Assembly (NCBI GenBank): GCA_938003765.1
Contig: CALKYE010000072.1
Coordinates: 24,311-88,310, forward strand
Direction: 5' to 3'
DNA: 64,000 nucleotides
Origin: an uncultured Planctomycetia bacterium
GTDB lineage: Bacteria; Planctomycetota; UBA1135; GCA-002686595
Under the pieces are notes generated by a model. The model did not search any database. It saw nothing but the letters and a program-made list of their open reading frames with translations, and was not told where the DNA came from. Positions within the stretch are counted from its first letter, which is position 1. Each line of letters opens with the position of its first letter. The translations under genes and the position numbers were made by a program. This document shows, piece by piece, positions 30,458-40,148 of this stretch.

Positions 30458-31249
30458 ATGCACCAACGCTCTGTCTCATGGCTGCGGAGCAGCCCGTTCG
30501 CGCTGGCTGCGGCGCTGCTCGTGCTCCTGTGCGCCTCCTGCGCCAGTTCGAGTCCCGACAAGCGTCTGCTGCAGTACCTCAACGACAAGGGCTTCGGCAA
30601 CCGCTACACGGGCAACGCCGAGGACCAGAACTACGTCACGATCGGCGACACGATCTCGATCACCGACCCGTTCCATCAAGAGCTCGGCGCCACGGTGCGC
30701 GTCGACGTCGACGGAACCGTGGTGCTCGCGGAGATCGGCGCGGTCCACGTGGCCGGCCAGACGCGCTCGGAGCTCAAGACCTTCCTCACCCAGAAGTACT
30801 CGAGCTACTACGAGCAGGTCGACATCGACGTCCGCCTGCAGACGCAGAGCAAGTTCTACTTCGTGTTCGGCGAGGTGACGGCCGAGGGCGTCAAGACCTT
30901 CCCCGGTGACCTCACGGTGTTCCAGGCGGTGATGGCCGCGGGACCGGACAAGAACACGGCCAACCTCGGACGCGTGCGCGTGATCCGAGCCGACCCGCGC
31001 GATCCGCTGGTGATCCCCGTGAACCTGCTGGCCATGTTCCGCGGCGATTCCACCGACAACCTGCTGATCCAGGAGCGCGACATCGTCTACGTGCCGCCGA
31101 CGATGATCGCCGAGCTGGGCTACTTCATCTCGGACCTGTTGTTCCCGATCACGAACGTGCTGCGTCAGATCGCGGGCTCGATCCTGCTGCTGCAGGGACG
31201 CGGCATCGGCGGCCGAAACCAGGGCTTCAACAACAACGTCTTCTTCTAG
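30458..31249 (+). CDS. Wza-like polysaccharide export lipoprotein
   Basis: 263 residues. A lipoprotein signal ends in LLCASC. The polysaccharide export domain follows (YVTIGDTISITDPF to DIDVRLQTQ), then an SLBB-like segment (FYFVFGEVTAEGVKTFPGDLTVFQAVMAAG). Near the C-terminus a hydrophobic, helix-prone stretch (about 215-245) could cross the outer membrane, as in Wza. It would form the outer-membrane channel for the polymer. It is shorter than enterobacterial Wza (about 380) and has one SLBB unit. It is eight bases from the co-polymerase gene. Confidence 0.88.
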   Translation: MHQRSVSWLRSSPFALAAALLVLLCASCASSSPDKRLLQYLNDKGFGNRYTGNAEDQNYVTIGDTISITDPFHQELGATVRVDVDGTVVLAEIGAVHVAGQTRSELKTFLTQKYSSYYEQVDIDVRLQTQSKFYFVFGEVTAEGVKTFPGDLTVFQAVMAAGPDKNTANLGRVRVIRADPRDPLVIPVNLLAMFRGDSTDNLLIQERDIVYVPPTMIAELGYFISDLLFPITNVLRQIAGSILLLQGRGIGGRNQGFNNNVFF

Positions 31250-31257
31250 GCCGCGCC

Positions 31258-32895
31258 ATGGCCGCACGTGAGACGAGCCAGTTGCAAGACGTCGCCGCGC
31301 TGCTGAAGCGGCGCGCGCTGCAGATCTTGCTGCCCGCGGTCGTGACGGGCGCGCTGGGCGTCGCGCTCGCGACGCTGTGGCCCAAGAGCTACCGCGCCGC
31401 CACCAGCCTCGAGGTGCGCGACGTCAATCCGCCGGTCGCGGCGCAGGGCATCGACGCCAAGGTCATCCAGAAGGACATCAGCAACGCGCCCTGGCAGATT
31501 CGCCAGTTCGACCGCGTCGTGCGGGTGCTCGAGGGCCTCGAGTGGCGCGCGTACAAGGAGTTGAACGACCCGCAGGAGAAGGTCGAGTTCGTCCGCGACG
31601 TCATCGGCCGCATCGAGACCATCCTCCCCGGCGGAGGCAAGCAGACCACGGGCACGGTGCTCCTGACGATCGGGTACACCGACCAGGATCCCAAGCGCGC
31701 GGAGCAGTTCCTCAACCGGCTGCGCGAGGTGTTCGTGAGCGAGGTGCTCGAACGCTACCGCACCGACGCGCGCAAGACCCTCGACCTGTTGCGCAACCAG
31801 CTCACCATCGCCGAGGAGCGGGCCAAGTCCGCGGATGCGGCGTCGGCCAAGCTCAAGAAGGAGGCCGGCGTTTCCGCGACGCAGCAGGCGCCGGGCGGCG
31901 GGCGCCAGCGCGACGAGGATCCGATCTTCAAGCGCCTCGATGCGGCGCAGTCGCGCCTGTTCGAGGCCGAAGCCGACGCCACCGCGCACGCGGCGACGAT
32001 CGAGCAGCTCCAGAAGCTCTACGACGCCGCGCCCGCGGAAGTGCCGCAGGTCTCGACCACGGACGGGCTGACGTTCGACGCCGAGGTGGCGGCGATCGAG
32101 GCCGCCAAGGCGGAGCAGCGCGACCGTCAGCAGGGCCTCAAGCCCGCGCACCGCGTGTACCTCGACGCGGAGAGCAAGCTGCGCCAGCTCGACGCAAAGC
32201 TCGAGCAGTTGCTCCTCGCGGCGCGCGCGCCCGAAGACCGCACGCGCATGGCGCCCAACCGCGAGCGCGACGTGATCCGCACGCGCATCCGCGACACCGA
32301 GGTGATGCTGAACGAGGCGCTGGCGCTCAAGGCGCGACTGGAGAGCGACGTGCAGTCGCTGAAGGTCGAGAGCGCGGCGCGCGTGGAGACCTACCGACAG
32401 TTGCAGGAGCTCGATCGCGAGGCGGCGGTCGCGGCCGACGAGTACCTGCGCGCGGCGCAGGCCTACAACAAGCAGAAGTCCTTCGTCGACTTCATCTCGA
32501 GCGCGTTCGCCAGCCCCTTCGAGGTCAGCGAAACGGCGCGCGCGCCCAAGACTCCCATCTCGCCGGGCCCGATCGTGTTCATCGGCGGCGGAATCGTGCT
32601 CGGCATCCTCATGGGCTTGGGCAGCGCGCTGGCGGCCGAGTTCGGTCGCGGCGGAGTGCGCGGCGCGTCCGAGGTCGAGCGGATCAGCAACGCGCCCGTG
32701 TTGGGCGTGATCAACCGCATCCGCACGCGCGCCGAGCGCCGCGAGCGGGCGGCGCGTCGCGTCGTGGTCGTGGTCTCGACGCTGGCCATCGCAGCGAGCG
32801 TGCTGTGGACCACTTGGGCCTACCAGAACGAGCCCCAGTCCCTGGGTGTGTCGCTGCGCTCGATGCTCGATCGCATCAGCCAGAAGTCGCAATGA
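31258..32895 (+). CDS. polysaccharide co-polymerase (Wzz/chain-length determinant-like)
   Basis: 545 residues. An N-terminal transmembrane span (about 22-42) follows ETSQLQDVAALLKRRA, typical of Wzz-type proteins. A long periplasmic region with heptad-like coiled coil (about 160-420) comes next, with a Pro/Gly-rich PISPGP motif before a second span (about 440-460). A third hydrophobic span lies near 500-518. There is no Walker kinase domain, so if a Wzc-type kinase exists it is elsewhere. It would control chain length and connect polymerase and exporter. Confidence 0.82.
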   Translation: MAARETSQLQDVAALLKRRALQILLPAVVTGALGVALATLWPKSYRAATSLEVRDVNPPVAAQGIDAKVIQKDISNAPWQIRQFDRVVRVLEGLEWRAYKELNDPQEKVEFVRDVIGRIETILPGGGKQTTGTVLLTIGYTDQDPKRAEQFLNRLREVFVSEVLERYRTDARKTLDLLRNQLTIAEERAKSADAASAKLKKEAGVSATQQAPGGGRQRDEDPIFKRLDAAQSRLFEAEADATAHAATIEQLQKLYDAAPAEVPQVSTTDGLTFDAEVAAIEAAKAEQRDRQQGLKPAHRVYLDAESKLRQLDAKLEQLLLAARAPEDRTRMAPNRERDVIRTRIRDTEVMLNEALALKARLESDVQSLKVESAARVETYRQLQELDREAAVAADEYLRAAQAYNKQKSFVDFISSAFASPFEVSETARAPKTPISPGPIVFIGGGIVLGILMGLGSALAAEFGRGGVRGASEVERISNAPVLGVINRIRTRAERRERAARRVVVVVSTLAIAASVLWTTWAYQNEPQSLGVSLRSMLDRISQKSQ

Positions 32896-32926
32896 CAGGG
32901 CGGGTCGCCCGGCGCGAGCCAGCAGC

Positions 32927-34276
32927 GTGCGCGACATCATCTTCGCAACCCTGATCGCGGCCCTCGTGCCGGTCAGCTTCCGCCGGCCGCTGGTGGGGCT
33001 GCTCACGTTCTCCTGGCTCGCGTACATGCGCACCCAGGACCTGTGCTGGGGTTTCGCGCGCCTGCAGCGCTGGTCGTTCCTGATCGCGATCGTGACCTTC
33101 GCGGGCTTCTTCTCGCGGCCGATCGAGCGCCTGTGGGCGCCGGTGTGGCGCAACTACGCGATGATCGCGCTCGCGATCTGGGTGGCGTTGAGCGTGACGG
33201 TCAATCCGCTGCTCACTTACGGACAGTGGGCTTCGGTGATCGAGTTCACCAAGGTCGTCTACATCGGGCTCTTCACCACGGCCGTGATCACGCGCAAGGA
33301 GCACCTGCGCATGATGGTATGGGTGATCGCGCTGTCGTTCGGCTTCTACGGCGTGAAGATCGGCCTCGCTGGCGTGTTGAGCGGCGGCAACATCACGGTC
33401 AAGCAGGGCCCGGGCGGGATGCTCGAGGACAACAACAACTTCGGGCTGGCGCTCGTGATGGCCATGCCGCTGCTGATCCAGATCACGCAGGCCGAGCGCA
33501 ACCCGACGCTCAAGCGCGGCTTCCTCGCGATCGTGCCGCTGACGGCCATCGCGGTCATGGCGACGCACTCGCGTGGCGCATTCCTGTCGCTGGCCGCGGC
33601 CATCAGCGTGCTCGTGTGGCGCTCGAAGAACCGCCTGACCGGCTTCGCGATCGCCGCGGGCCTCTCGGTGCTGGCCTTCCTGCTCGTGCCGCAGTCCTAC
33701 AAGGACCGCATCAGCACGATCAAGACCTACGAGCAGGACGGCTCGTCCATGGGGCGCATCGCGGCCTGGAAGACCGCGATCAACATGACCAAGGCCAACC
33801 CGTTCTTCGGCGTGGGCTTCGAGAACTTCCAGAACAGCTACTACAAGTACTCCGCGGGCGGAACGGCGAGCGGCAAGAAGGTGGCGCACAACGCCTACTT
33901 CCAGATCATGGCCGAGTCGGGGCTGCCGGCTTACTTCCTGTACATGTTCCTGATCGTCGGGACGTTGTGGTCCCTGTGGAGGGTCAGGCGGCGCGCCGAG
34001 GAGTTGTACGCCTCGAGCTGGATCCGCGACTACGCGGTGATGTTCGAAGCCACCATGGTGGCGTTCATAGTGGGGAGCACGTTCCTCAACCGCGCGCAGT
34101 TCGACCTCTTCTATCACTTCGTCGCGATCGTGATCGCCTTCGAGGCCATCGCGCAGCGCGAGTTCGACGGACTGGGCGAGCGCGACGAAGCCGAGCTCTT
34201 GCACGGCGGCGAGTTGCGCGTCGTGCGCCCGCGCGGTTTCCGCAACACGAGCAGCGCGCTGCCCCGCGGCGTCTGA
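32927..34276 (+). CDS. O-antigen ligase/polymerase-like protein of the exosortase-associated type
   Basis: 449 residues from a GTG at 32927, with about ten membrane spans. The start VRDIIFATLIAALVPVSFRRPLVG followed by SWLAYMRTQ resembles the exosortase A system O-ligase family (I recall TIGR03097). The ligase signature region lies in THSRGAFLSL, then the large periplasmic loop with GRIAAWKTAINM, NPFFGVGFENF and KVAHNAYFQIMAESGL. It would polymerise or transfer the repeat unit. A start at the ATG at 32846 would overlap the previous gene and adds an Arg/Ser-rich stretch, so the GTG is preferred. Confidence 0.8.
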   Translation: MRDIIFATLIAALVPVSFRRPLVGLLTFSWLAYMRTQDLCWGFARLQRWSFLIAIVTFAGFFSRPIERLWAPVWRNYAMIALAIWVALSVTVNPLLTYGQWASVIEFTKVVYIGLFTTAVITRKEHLRMMVWVIALSFGFYGVKIGLAGVLSGGNITVKQGPGGMLEDNNNFGLALVMAMPLLIQITQAERNPTLKRGFLAIVPLTAIAVMATHSRGAFLSLAAAISVLVWRSKNRLTGFAIAAGLSVLAFLLVPQSYKDRISTIKTYEQDGSSMGRIAAWKTAINMTKANPFFGVGFENFQNSYYKYSAGGTASGKKVAHNAYFQIMAESGLPAYFLYMFLIVGTLWSLWRVRRRAEELYASSWIRDYAVMFEATMVAFIVGSTFLNRAQFDLFYHFVAIVIAFEAIAQREFDGLGERDEAELLHGGELRVVRPRGFRNTSSALPRGV

Positions 34277-34297
34277 GCGAGAGGCCCGACGATCACC

Positions 34298-36187
34298 ATG
34301 TGCGGACTGTGCGGAGTGAGCTTCGACGACCTGGCGCGCGCGCCCGAGCGCGAACGCGTTCGCGCCATGGCCAACACGCTGGCGCACCGCGGGCCCGACG
34401 ACGAAGGCGTGTGGATCGGCGGCGCCTCGGCGCTGGGCTTCCGACGTCTGTCGATCATCGACCTCTCGGGCGGCCATCAGCCGATCGAGAACGAGGACGG
34501 CGACATCGCGCTCGCCATCAACTGCGAGATCTACAACTTCCGCGAGCTGCGCGCGGAGCTCGAACGCAAGGGCCATCGCTTCAAGACGCGCGCGGACTCG
34601 GAAGTGGTGCTGCACCTCTACGAGGAGCACGGCGAGCGCTGCGCCGAGTTCCTCGTCGGCATGTACGCCTTCGCGCTCGTCGACCGACGCGATCCGCGTC
34701 GTCCGCGAGTGCTGCTCGGGCGCGATCGGCTGGGCATCAAGCCGATGTACTTCGCGCGCACGGCCGAGGGCCTGGTGTGGGCCAGCGAGGTGAAGGCGAT
34801 CCTCGAGTGGGGCAGCACGCCGCGCGAGCTGCGGCCCGAGAAGCTGCTCGACTACCTCGTGCAAGGCTACGTCGGCGGCGACGACAGCGCTTGGTGCGGC
34901 GTGCAGCGCCTGCCGCCGGCGAGCACGCTGTCCTGGCGTCCCGGCGAGGCGCCGCAGATCCGGCGCTACTGGGACCTGCCGACCGAACGACACTCCTCGA
35001 GCGCGAGCGCCGAGGAGATCCTCGCTCAGCTCGACACGGTCGTCGCCGAGCACATGGTCTCGGACGTTCCGCTCGGCGCGTTCCTCTCGGGCGGAATCGA
35101 CAGCACGGCCGTCGTGACCTCGATGGCCGCGCGCTCGTCGCACAGCGTCGTCGCCTGCTCGGTGGGCTTCCGCGAACGCGACTTCGACGAGCTCGACCTC
35201 GCGCGCGCCACCGCGCAACGCCTGGGCGCCGTGCATCACACGCAAGTGCTCGAGCCCGACCCCAAGCTCGCGACCGACGTGCTGCCGTGGCTCTACGACG
35301 AGCCGCTGGCCGACCCCTCGACGGTGCCGACGTACCTCGTGTCGAAGATGGCGCGCGAGCACGTGACCGTTGCGCTCTCCGGTGACGGCGGCGACGAGGT
35401 CTTCGCGGGCTACCGCCGCTACGTGCACGATCTCGCCGAGAATCGCCTGCGCAAGCGCCTGGGCCGCGCGGGTGTCTCGACCGCGGCCTCGATCGGCGCG
35501 CACTATCCCAAGCTGGACTGGGCGCCGCGCTTCCTGCGCGCGCGCACGTTCCTCACCAACCTCGGGCGCTCGCCCGCGCAGGCCTACTGGCGCAGCGTGA
35601 CGCAGCTCGACCGCGAGAGCGCGCTCGAGTTGCTCGCGCCGGACGTTGCGCAGCGACTGCGCGAGCACGATCCGTTCCAGCACTTCGAGCGCTTCTACGC
35701 GCGCCCCGAGGTCGACGATCCGCTCTACCGCGCGCAGTACGCCGACTTCCACACCTACCTGCCCGACCAGATCCTGGCCAAGGCCGACCGCGCCTCGATG
35801 GGCGTCTCGCTCGAGGTGCGGCCGCCGCTGCTCGACCACCGCTTCGTCGAACGCTTCGCGCCGCTGCCCGCGCGCGACAAAGTGCGTGGCGCGCGCGGAA
35901 AGCATGCGTTGCGTGAAGCCCTCCGCTCACGCGTTCCGCCCGAGATCCTCGACGGCCGCAAGCGCGGCTTCGACACGCCGCTCAAACGCTGGATCGCCGG
36001 CCCGCTCCGCGGCGCGGTGGCGGACGCGCTCTCGACGCTGCCCGAGGAGTGGTTCCGTCGCGAAGTCCTCGCGCAACGGTTGTCCGAGCACACCGCGGGC
36101 GCGCGCGACCACGGGCGCCTGTTGTGGAGCCTGCTCGTGCTCGAGCACTGGCGCCGCCGCCACGGCGTGCGTTCCCTGGGCGCATGA
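34298..36187 (+). CDS. asparagine synthetase-type amidotransferase (XrtA-locus type)
   Basis: 629 residues. The N-terminal class II glutaminase has Cys2 (MCGLCGV), HRGPDDEG and the CEIYNF motif. The synthetase domain has the PP-loop LSGGIDSTAV and LSGDGGDEVFAGYRRY. Such proteins in exosortase/EPS loci are thought to amidate a uronic acid or peptide part of the polymer rather than make free asparagine. The length and place between a ligase and glycosyltransferases fit that subgroup. Its TGA overlaps the ATG of the next gene. Confidence 0.88.
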   Translation: MCGLCGVSFDDLARAPERERVRAMANTLAHRGPDDEGVWIGGASALGFRRLSIIDLSGGHQPIENEDGDIALAINCEIYNFRELRAELERKGHRFKTRADSEVVLHLYEEHGERCAEFLVGMYAFALVDRRDPRRPRVLLGRDRLGIKPMYFARTAEGLVWASEVKAILEWGSTPRELRPEKLLDYLVQGYVGGDDSAWCGVQRLPPASTLSWRPGEAPQIRRYWDLPTERHSSSASAEEILAQLDTVVAEHMVSDVPLGAFLSGGIDSTAVVTSMAARSSHSVVACSVGFRERDFDELDLARATAQRLGAVHHTQVLEPDPKLATDVLPWLYDEPLADPSTVPTYLVSKMAREHVTVALSGDGGDEVFAGYRRYVHDLAENRLRKRLGRAGVSTAASIGAHYPKLDWAPRFLRARTFLTNLGRSPAQAYWRSVTQLDRESALELLAPDVAQRLREHDPFQHFERFYARPEVDDPLYRAQYADFHTYLPDQILAKADRASMGVSLEVRPPLLDHRFVERFAPLPARDKVRGARGKHALREALRSRVPPEILDGRKRGFDTPLKRWIAGPLRGAVADALSTLPEEWFRREVLAQRLSEHTAGARDHGRLLWSLLVLEHWRRRHGVRSLGA

Positions 36188-37359
36188 GGATCGCCGTGCT
36201 CACGTCGCTGTTCCCCAGTCGCGAACGGCCGAACGAAGGCGTGTTCGCGCAGCGACGCTGGAACGCGATGAAGCGCCGCGGCCACAGCGTGCGCGTCGTG
36301 CATCCGCTGCCGTGGGCGCCGCCGTTCGGGCCGGCGCACTGGCGCGAGTTGCGCGCCATGCAGGAGCGCGAGGAGCGCGCTGGCATCGGAATCGAGCGGC
36401 CGCGCTACGCGCACCTTCCGCGTCGCGCTCTGGGCAACGCACGCGCGTTCGCGAGCGCCGGACTCGCGCGCCTGGAGTCGGGAGAACGCTTCGACGTGCT
36501 CGTCGCCGATTACGCCTGGCCTGCGGCGGCCGCGGCGACGGAGTGCGCGCGACGCGGCTGGCCGCTGGTGATCTCGGGGCGCGGCAGCGACGTGCTCGCC
36601 GTCGCGGAGCTCCCGCAATTGCGCGCTGTCCTCGCCGACGCGCTGCGCAGCGCAGGCGCGTGGTGCGCGGTCTCCGAACACCTCGTGCGTGCGATGGACG
36701 AGCTCGCCGGCGAGCCGCGCGGCGTGCTGGTCGCCAACGGCGTCGATGGCGAGCTGTTCCGCCCGCGCGATGCTGCGCAGGCGCGTCGAGAGCTCGGCTT
36801 GCCGCTCGAGCCGCGCGTCGTGCTCGTGGTGGGGCACCTGATCGAGCGCAAGGATCCGCTGCTCGCGCTCGAAGTCTTCGCGCGCGCGTGCGGAGCTGCG
36901 CAAGCGCCGGCGAAGCTGGTGTTCATCGGTCGCGGGCCGCTCGAGGCCGAGTTGCGCGCCAAGATCGCGCAGGCCGGGCTCGAGCAGCGCGCGCAGTTGA
37001 TCGGCGAGGCCGCGCCCGAGCAGCTCGCGCACTGGTACTGCGCCGCCGACGCGCTGCTGCTCACGTCGACGCGCGAAGGACGTCCGAACGTCGTGCTCGA
37101 GGCGCTCTCGAGCGGCTTGCCCGTGCTCGCCACCGACGCCGGCGGCACGCGCGAGTTGCTCGAGTCCGACCCGCGCATGCTCGCGACGTCGCGCGATCCG
37201 CAGGCGCTCGCCGCGCAGTTGAACGCGCTGCTCGCTTCCGCGCGCGAGCCGCACAAGCTGCGAGCGCTCGCCGAGCGCTGGAGCTGGGACGGCGCGTGCT
37301 CGGCGCTCGAGGCGCTGCTCGAGCGCGCCATCGCTGCGCGAGGGGGCCCGGCGCGATGA
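36184..37359 (+). CDS. glycosyltransferase family 4
   Basis: 391 residues from the ATG at 36184. The N-terminal GT-B domain starts MRIAVLTSLFPSRERPNEGVF. The C-terminal domain shows VGHLIERKDPLLALEVF, FIGRGPLEAEL and the donor-binding TSTREGRPNVVLEALSSGLPV with its E-x7-E pattern. It adds a sugar from a nucleotide donor to the growing lipid-linked unit. Both ends overlap its neighbours by four bases (ATGA), so it is strictly co-translated with the amidotransferase and the next GT4. Confidence 0.92.
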   Translation: MRIAVLTSLFPSRERPNEGVFAQRRWNAMKRRGHSVRVVHPLPWAPPFGPAHWRELRAMQEREERAGIGIERPRYAHLPRRALGNARAFASAGLARLESGERFDVLVADYAWPAAAAATECARRGWPLVISGRGSDVLAVAELPQLRAVLADALRSAGAWCAVSEHLVRAMDELAGEPRGVLVANGVDGELFRPRDAAQARRELGLPLEPRVVLVVGHLIERKDPLLALEVFARACGAAQAPAKLVFIGRGPLEAELRAKIAQAGLEQRAQLIGEAAPEQLAHWYCAADALLLTSTREGRPNVVLEALSSGLPVLATDAGGTRELLESDPRMLATSRDPQALAAQLNALLASAREPHKLRALAERWSWDGACSALEALLERAIAARGGPAR

Positions 37360-38573
37360 GGATTCTCTACCACCATCGCACGCAGGCGGAGGACGGCCAG
37401 GCGGTCCACATCCGCTCGCTGCAGCGCGCGTTCGAGCAACTCGGTCACCAGGTGTTCGAGGTCAGCCTGGTCCAGCGCGCGACGTCGGCGCCGCAAGCCA
37501 GCGCTCCGCAGCGCGCGCCGGCTTGGCGTGCTCTCACGCGCCTTCCGCGCTTCGCGCGCGAACTCGCCGAGTACGCGTACACCTCCGTCGGTCGACCGAA
37601 GATCGTCGCCGCGGCGCGCGAGCACCGCGTGGACTTCATCTACGAGCGCTACGCCTTCGGGAACGCCGCCGGCGTGCTCGCGGCGCGACGCCTCGGATTG
37701 CCCCTGATCCTCGAGGTCAACTCTCCGATGGTCCTCGAGCTGTCCAAGACGCGCGGGCTGTCGTTTCCGCGCACCGCAGCGCGCCTCGAGAACTGGATCT
37801 TCGCGAGCGCCGACCGCGTGTGCGTGGTGACCGAGGCGCTGGGCGAGATCCTGGTCGGTCTCGGCGTCGCGCCCGAGCGCCTGATCGTGACGCAGAACGG
37901 CGTCGACCCCGAGCGCTACGAGTACCCCGACCGCGCGAGCGTGCGCGCGGCCGCGCGCGACGATCTCGGGCTCGGCCCGGAGCGCGAGGACGAGGTCGTG
38001 CTCGGGTTCGTGGGCTACTACCGCGACTGGCACCGGCTCGACCTGGTGCTCGACGCGCTCGCCACGCCCGAGCTGTCGCGCGCGCGCCTCGTCATCGTCG
38101 GCGAAGGTCCGGCGCACGAGTCGCTCGTGAGTCAGTGCGAGCGCCTGGGCCTGAGCGGACGCGTGCTGTTCTGCGGTCCGCGACCGCACGCGCGGATTCC
38201 GCAGCTCCTGCCCGCCTTCGACGTGGCGCTGGTGCCTGCGATCAATCCCTACGCCTCGCCGCTCAAGCTGTTCGAGTACATGGCCGCCGCTCTACCCGCC
38301 GTCGCGCCGGACCAGCCCAACCTGCGCGAGGTGCTGCGCGACGACGTCGAGGCGCTGCTGGTCCAAGCGGGCGATGGCGCGAGCTTGCAGCGCGCGCTGG
38401 CGCGCCTGGTCGGAGACGTGCGCCTGCGCGAGCGTCTGGGCGCCCGCGCGCGCGCCACGTTGCTCGAGCGCGACTTCACCTGGATCGGCAATGCGCGACG
38501 CGTGGTCGAAGCCGCGCGAGATCTGGGCGCGGGCCTGGGCCGCAAGAGCAACCGCGCCCGCGAGCAGGCATGA
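37356..38573 (+). CDS. glycosyltransferase family 4
   Basis: 405 residues from the ATG at 37356. It has the N-terminal domain beginning MRILYHHRTQAEDGQAVH, the YERYAFGNAAGVLAARRLG region, and a C-terminal domain with GFVGYYRDWHRLDLVLDAL, IVGEGPAHESL and NPYASPLKLFEYMAAALP. The donor-site Glu motif is present as KLFEYMAA. This subgroup is often found in exosortase-type EPS loci. It overlaps the previous gene and is 13 bases before the methyltransferase. Confidence 0.9.
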   Translation: MRILYHHRTQAEDGQAVHIRSLQRAFEQLGHQVFEVSLVQRATSAPQASAPQRAPAWRALTRLPRFARELAEYAYTSVGRPKIVAAAREHRVDFIYERYAFGNAAGVLAARRLGLPLILEVNSPMVLELSKTRGLSFPRTAARLENWIFASADRVCVVTEALGEILVGLGVAPERLIVTQNGVDPERYEYPDRASVRAAARDDLGLGPEREDEVVLGFVGYYRDWHRLDLVLDALATPELSRARLVIVGEGPAHESLVSQCERLGLSGRVLFCGPRPHARIPQLLPAFDVALVPAINPYASPLKLFEYMAAALPAVAPDQPNLREVLRDDVEALLVQAGDGASLQRALARLVGDVRLRERLGARARATLLERDFTWIGNARRVVEAARDLGAGLGRKSNRAREQA

Positions 38574-38586
38574 TGGGGGACTCGCC

Positions 38587-39267
38587 ATGCCCTGGGGAAA
38601 GACCAACTACCAACGCTTCTTCCCGAGCCTGACCTGGCAGGTTCGTCCGCAGGTCGAGGCCCTGGTCCTCTCGCAGCCGCGCGGCGCGCGCATCGTCGAC
38701 CTGGGCGCAGGCGGCCGCAAACTGCGCGACGACGTCCTGTGCGTCGACTTCGTGCCCTTCCCCGGCACGAACGTGCTCGGCGACGTGCAGCGCCTGCCGT
38801 TCCGCGACGGTTCGCTCGATCTGGTGATCGGCACCGGACTGATCGAGCACGTCGAGGACGAGCGCGCGCTGTTGGCCGAGGTCGAACGCGTGCTCAAGCC
38901 CGGCGGCGTCGCGCACATGGAGGTCCCGTTCCTCCAGCAGTACCACGACGATCCGATCGACTGCCGGCGCGTCACTCTCGACGGGCTCTCGCGGCTCATG
39001 CGCCGCGCGGGCCTCGAGCCGCAGCGCGCGGGCGTCCACATCGGTCCCACCGTCACGCTGATCACGCTGTGGACGTACTACGCGTCGCTGTGGTTCGAAG
39101 GCGCGAACGTGCTCGCCAAGCTCGCCAACACCGCGGTGTTCCTGTTCTTCTCGGTGCTCCTGTGGCCCGCGAAGTTCCTCGACCGCTTCCTGGTGAACAA
39201 GCGCAGCGCGCACCGCCTCGCGTTCGGCGTCTACTGCACGGCGCGCAAGCACGGAGGCGGCGCTTGA
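38587..39267 (+). CDS. SAM-dependent methyltransferase with membrane-associated C-terminus
   Basis: 226 residues from the ATG at 38587, with GGGGG about seven bases upstream. A class I methyltransferase core is visible: IVDLGAGGRKLRDDV for SAM, GDVQRLPFRDGSLDLVIGTGLIEHVED, and LKPGGVAHMEVPF. After the core there is a hydrophobic segment (about 180-200), so it may sit on the membrane near the lipid-linked intermediate. It would methylate the polymer or cap its chain end. A frame starting at 38570 is out of phase and was not used. Confidence 0.82.
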   Translation: MPWGKTNYQRFFPSLTWQVRPQVEALVLSQPRGARIVDLGAGGRKLRDDVLCVDFVPFPGTNVLGDVQRLPFRDGSLDLVIGTGLIEHVEDERALLAEVERVLKPGGVAHMEVPFLQQYHDDPIDCRRVTLDGLSRLMRRAGLEPQRAGVHIGPTVTLITLWTYYASLWFEGANVLAKLANTAVFLFFSVLLWPAKFLDRFLVNKRSAHRLAFGVYCTARKHGGGA

Positions 39268-40127
39268 GCGCGACGCCGTTGAACGCGCTGTCGTTCGACG
39301 TGGAGGAGTACTTCCAGGTCGCTAACCTGCGCGGGCACTTCGCGCGCGACGACTGGGAGTCGGTCGCGCCGCGCATCGAGGTCGGCATGAACGCGATCCT
39401 CGGCGCGCTGGAGCGCCATCGTTCGCGCGCCACGTTCTTCTTCCTGGGCTGGATCGCCGAGCGCCACCCGCACCTGGTGCGACGTTGCCTCGACGCGGGC
39501 CACGAGATCGCCAGCCACGGCTACGAGCACCTGTTCCTGCAGGATCTCGACCCGCAGTCGCTGCACCGCGATCTCGAGCGCACCGAGCAGGCGTTGATGG
39601 CGGCTGGCGCGCCGCGTCCGCAGGGCTTTCGCGCTTCGACCTTCACGTTGACGCGCCGCACCTGGTGGGCCTTCGACGTGCTCGTCGAGCGCGGCTACCG
39701 CTACGACTCGAGCGTGCATCCCGTGCGTCACCCGGTGTACGGGGTGCCGGGCTTCGAGCCGGGCCTCTCGCGCGTCGCGCTCGCGCGCGGCTCGATCGTC
39801 GAGTTCCCGGTCTCGACCTATCCCTGGCTCGGCCGCAACTGGCCCTTCGGCGGCGGCGGGTACTTCCGACTCCTGCCCGGCGCCGTCACGCGCGCGCTGG
39901 CGGCGCGGCTCGAGCAACGCGGCCGACCGGTCGCGCTGTACCTGCACCCCTGGGAGTTCGACCCCGACCAGCCGCGCTGCCCGGCGCCGCCGTTCAAGCG
40001 TTGGCGGCACTACTTGAACCTCGACCGCACGCTGCCGCGCCTCGAAGCGCTGCTCGAGCGCATGCGCTTCGCCACCATGGCGGAAGTCGTCGCGGCGAAC
40101 GAGTCCGCGCTGGTCACGACGCGCTGA
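39264..40127 (+). CDS. polysaccharide deacetylase of the XrtA/exosortase-associated type
   Basis: 287 residues, probably from the TTG at 39264, which has GGAGG six bases upstream and overlaps the stop of the methyltransferase gene. It has the NodB motifs SFDVEEYF (catalytic Asp) and SHGYEH (HxxxH metal site), RATFFFLGWIAERHPHLVRRC in front, and RASTFTLT. This order and wording match the exosortase-system deacetylase family I recall as TIGR03006. It would deacetylate amino sugars in the polymer. It ends the plus-strand run; the TPR gene converges 22 bases away. Confidence 0.87.
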   Translation: MSATPLNALSFDVEEYFQVANLRGHFARDDWESVAPRIEVGMNAILGALERHRSRATFFFLGWIAERHPHLVRRCLDAGHEIASHGYEHLFLQDLDPQSLHRDLERTEQALMAAGAPRPQGFRASTFTLTRRTWWAFDVLVERGYRYDSSVHPVRHPVYGVPGFEPGLSRVALARGSIVEFPVSTYPWLGRNWPFGGGGYFRLLPGAVTRALAARLEQRGRPVALYLHPWEFDPDQPRCPAPPFKRWRHYLNLDRTLPRLEALLERMRFATMAEVVAANESALVTTR

Positions 40128-40148
40128 TCGCAGCGTCGCGCGCTCGCA

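Noticed and set aside
32876..35905. 1009-residue minus-strand frame
   Set aside because: Antisense to the ligase and amidotransferase genes; low-complexity composition.
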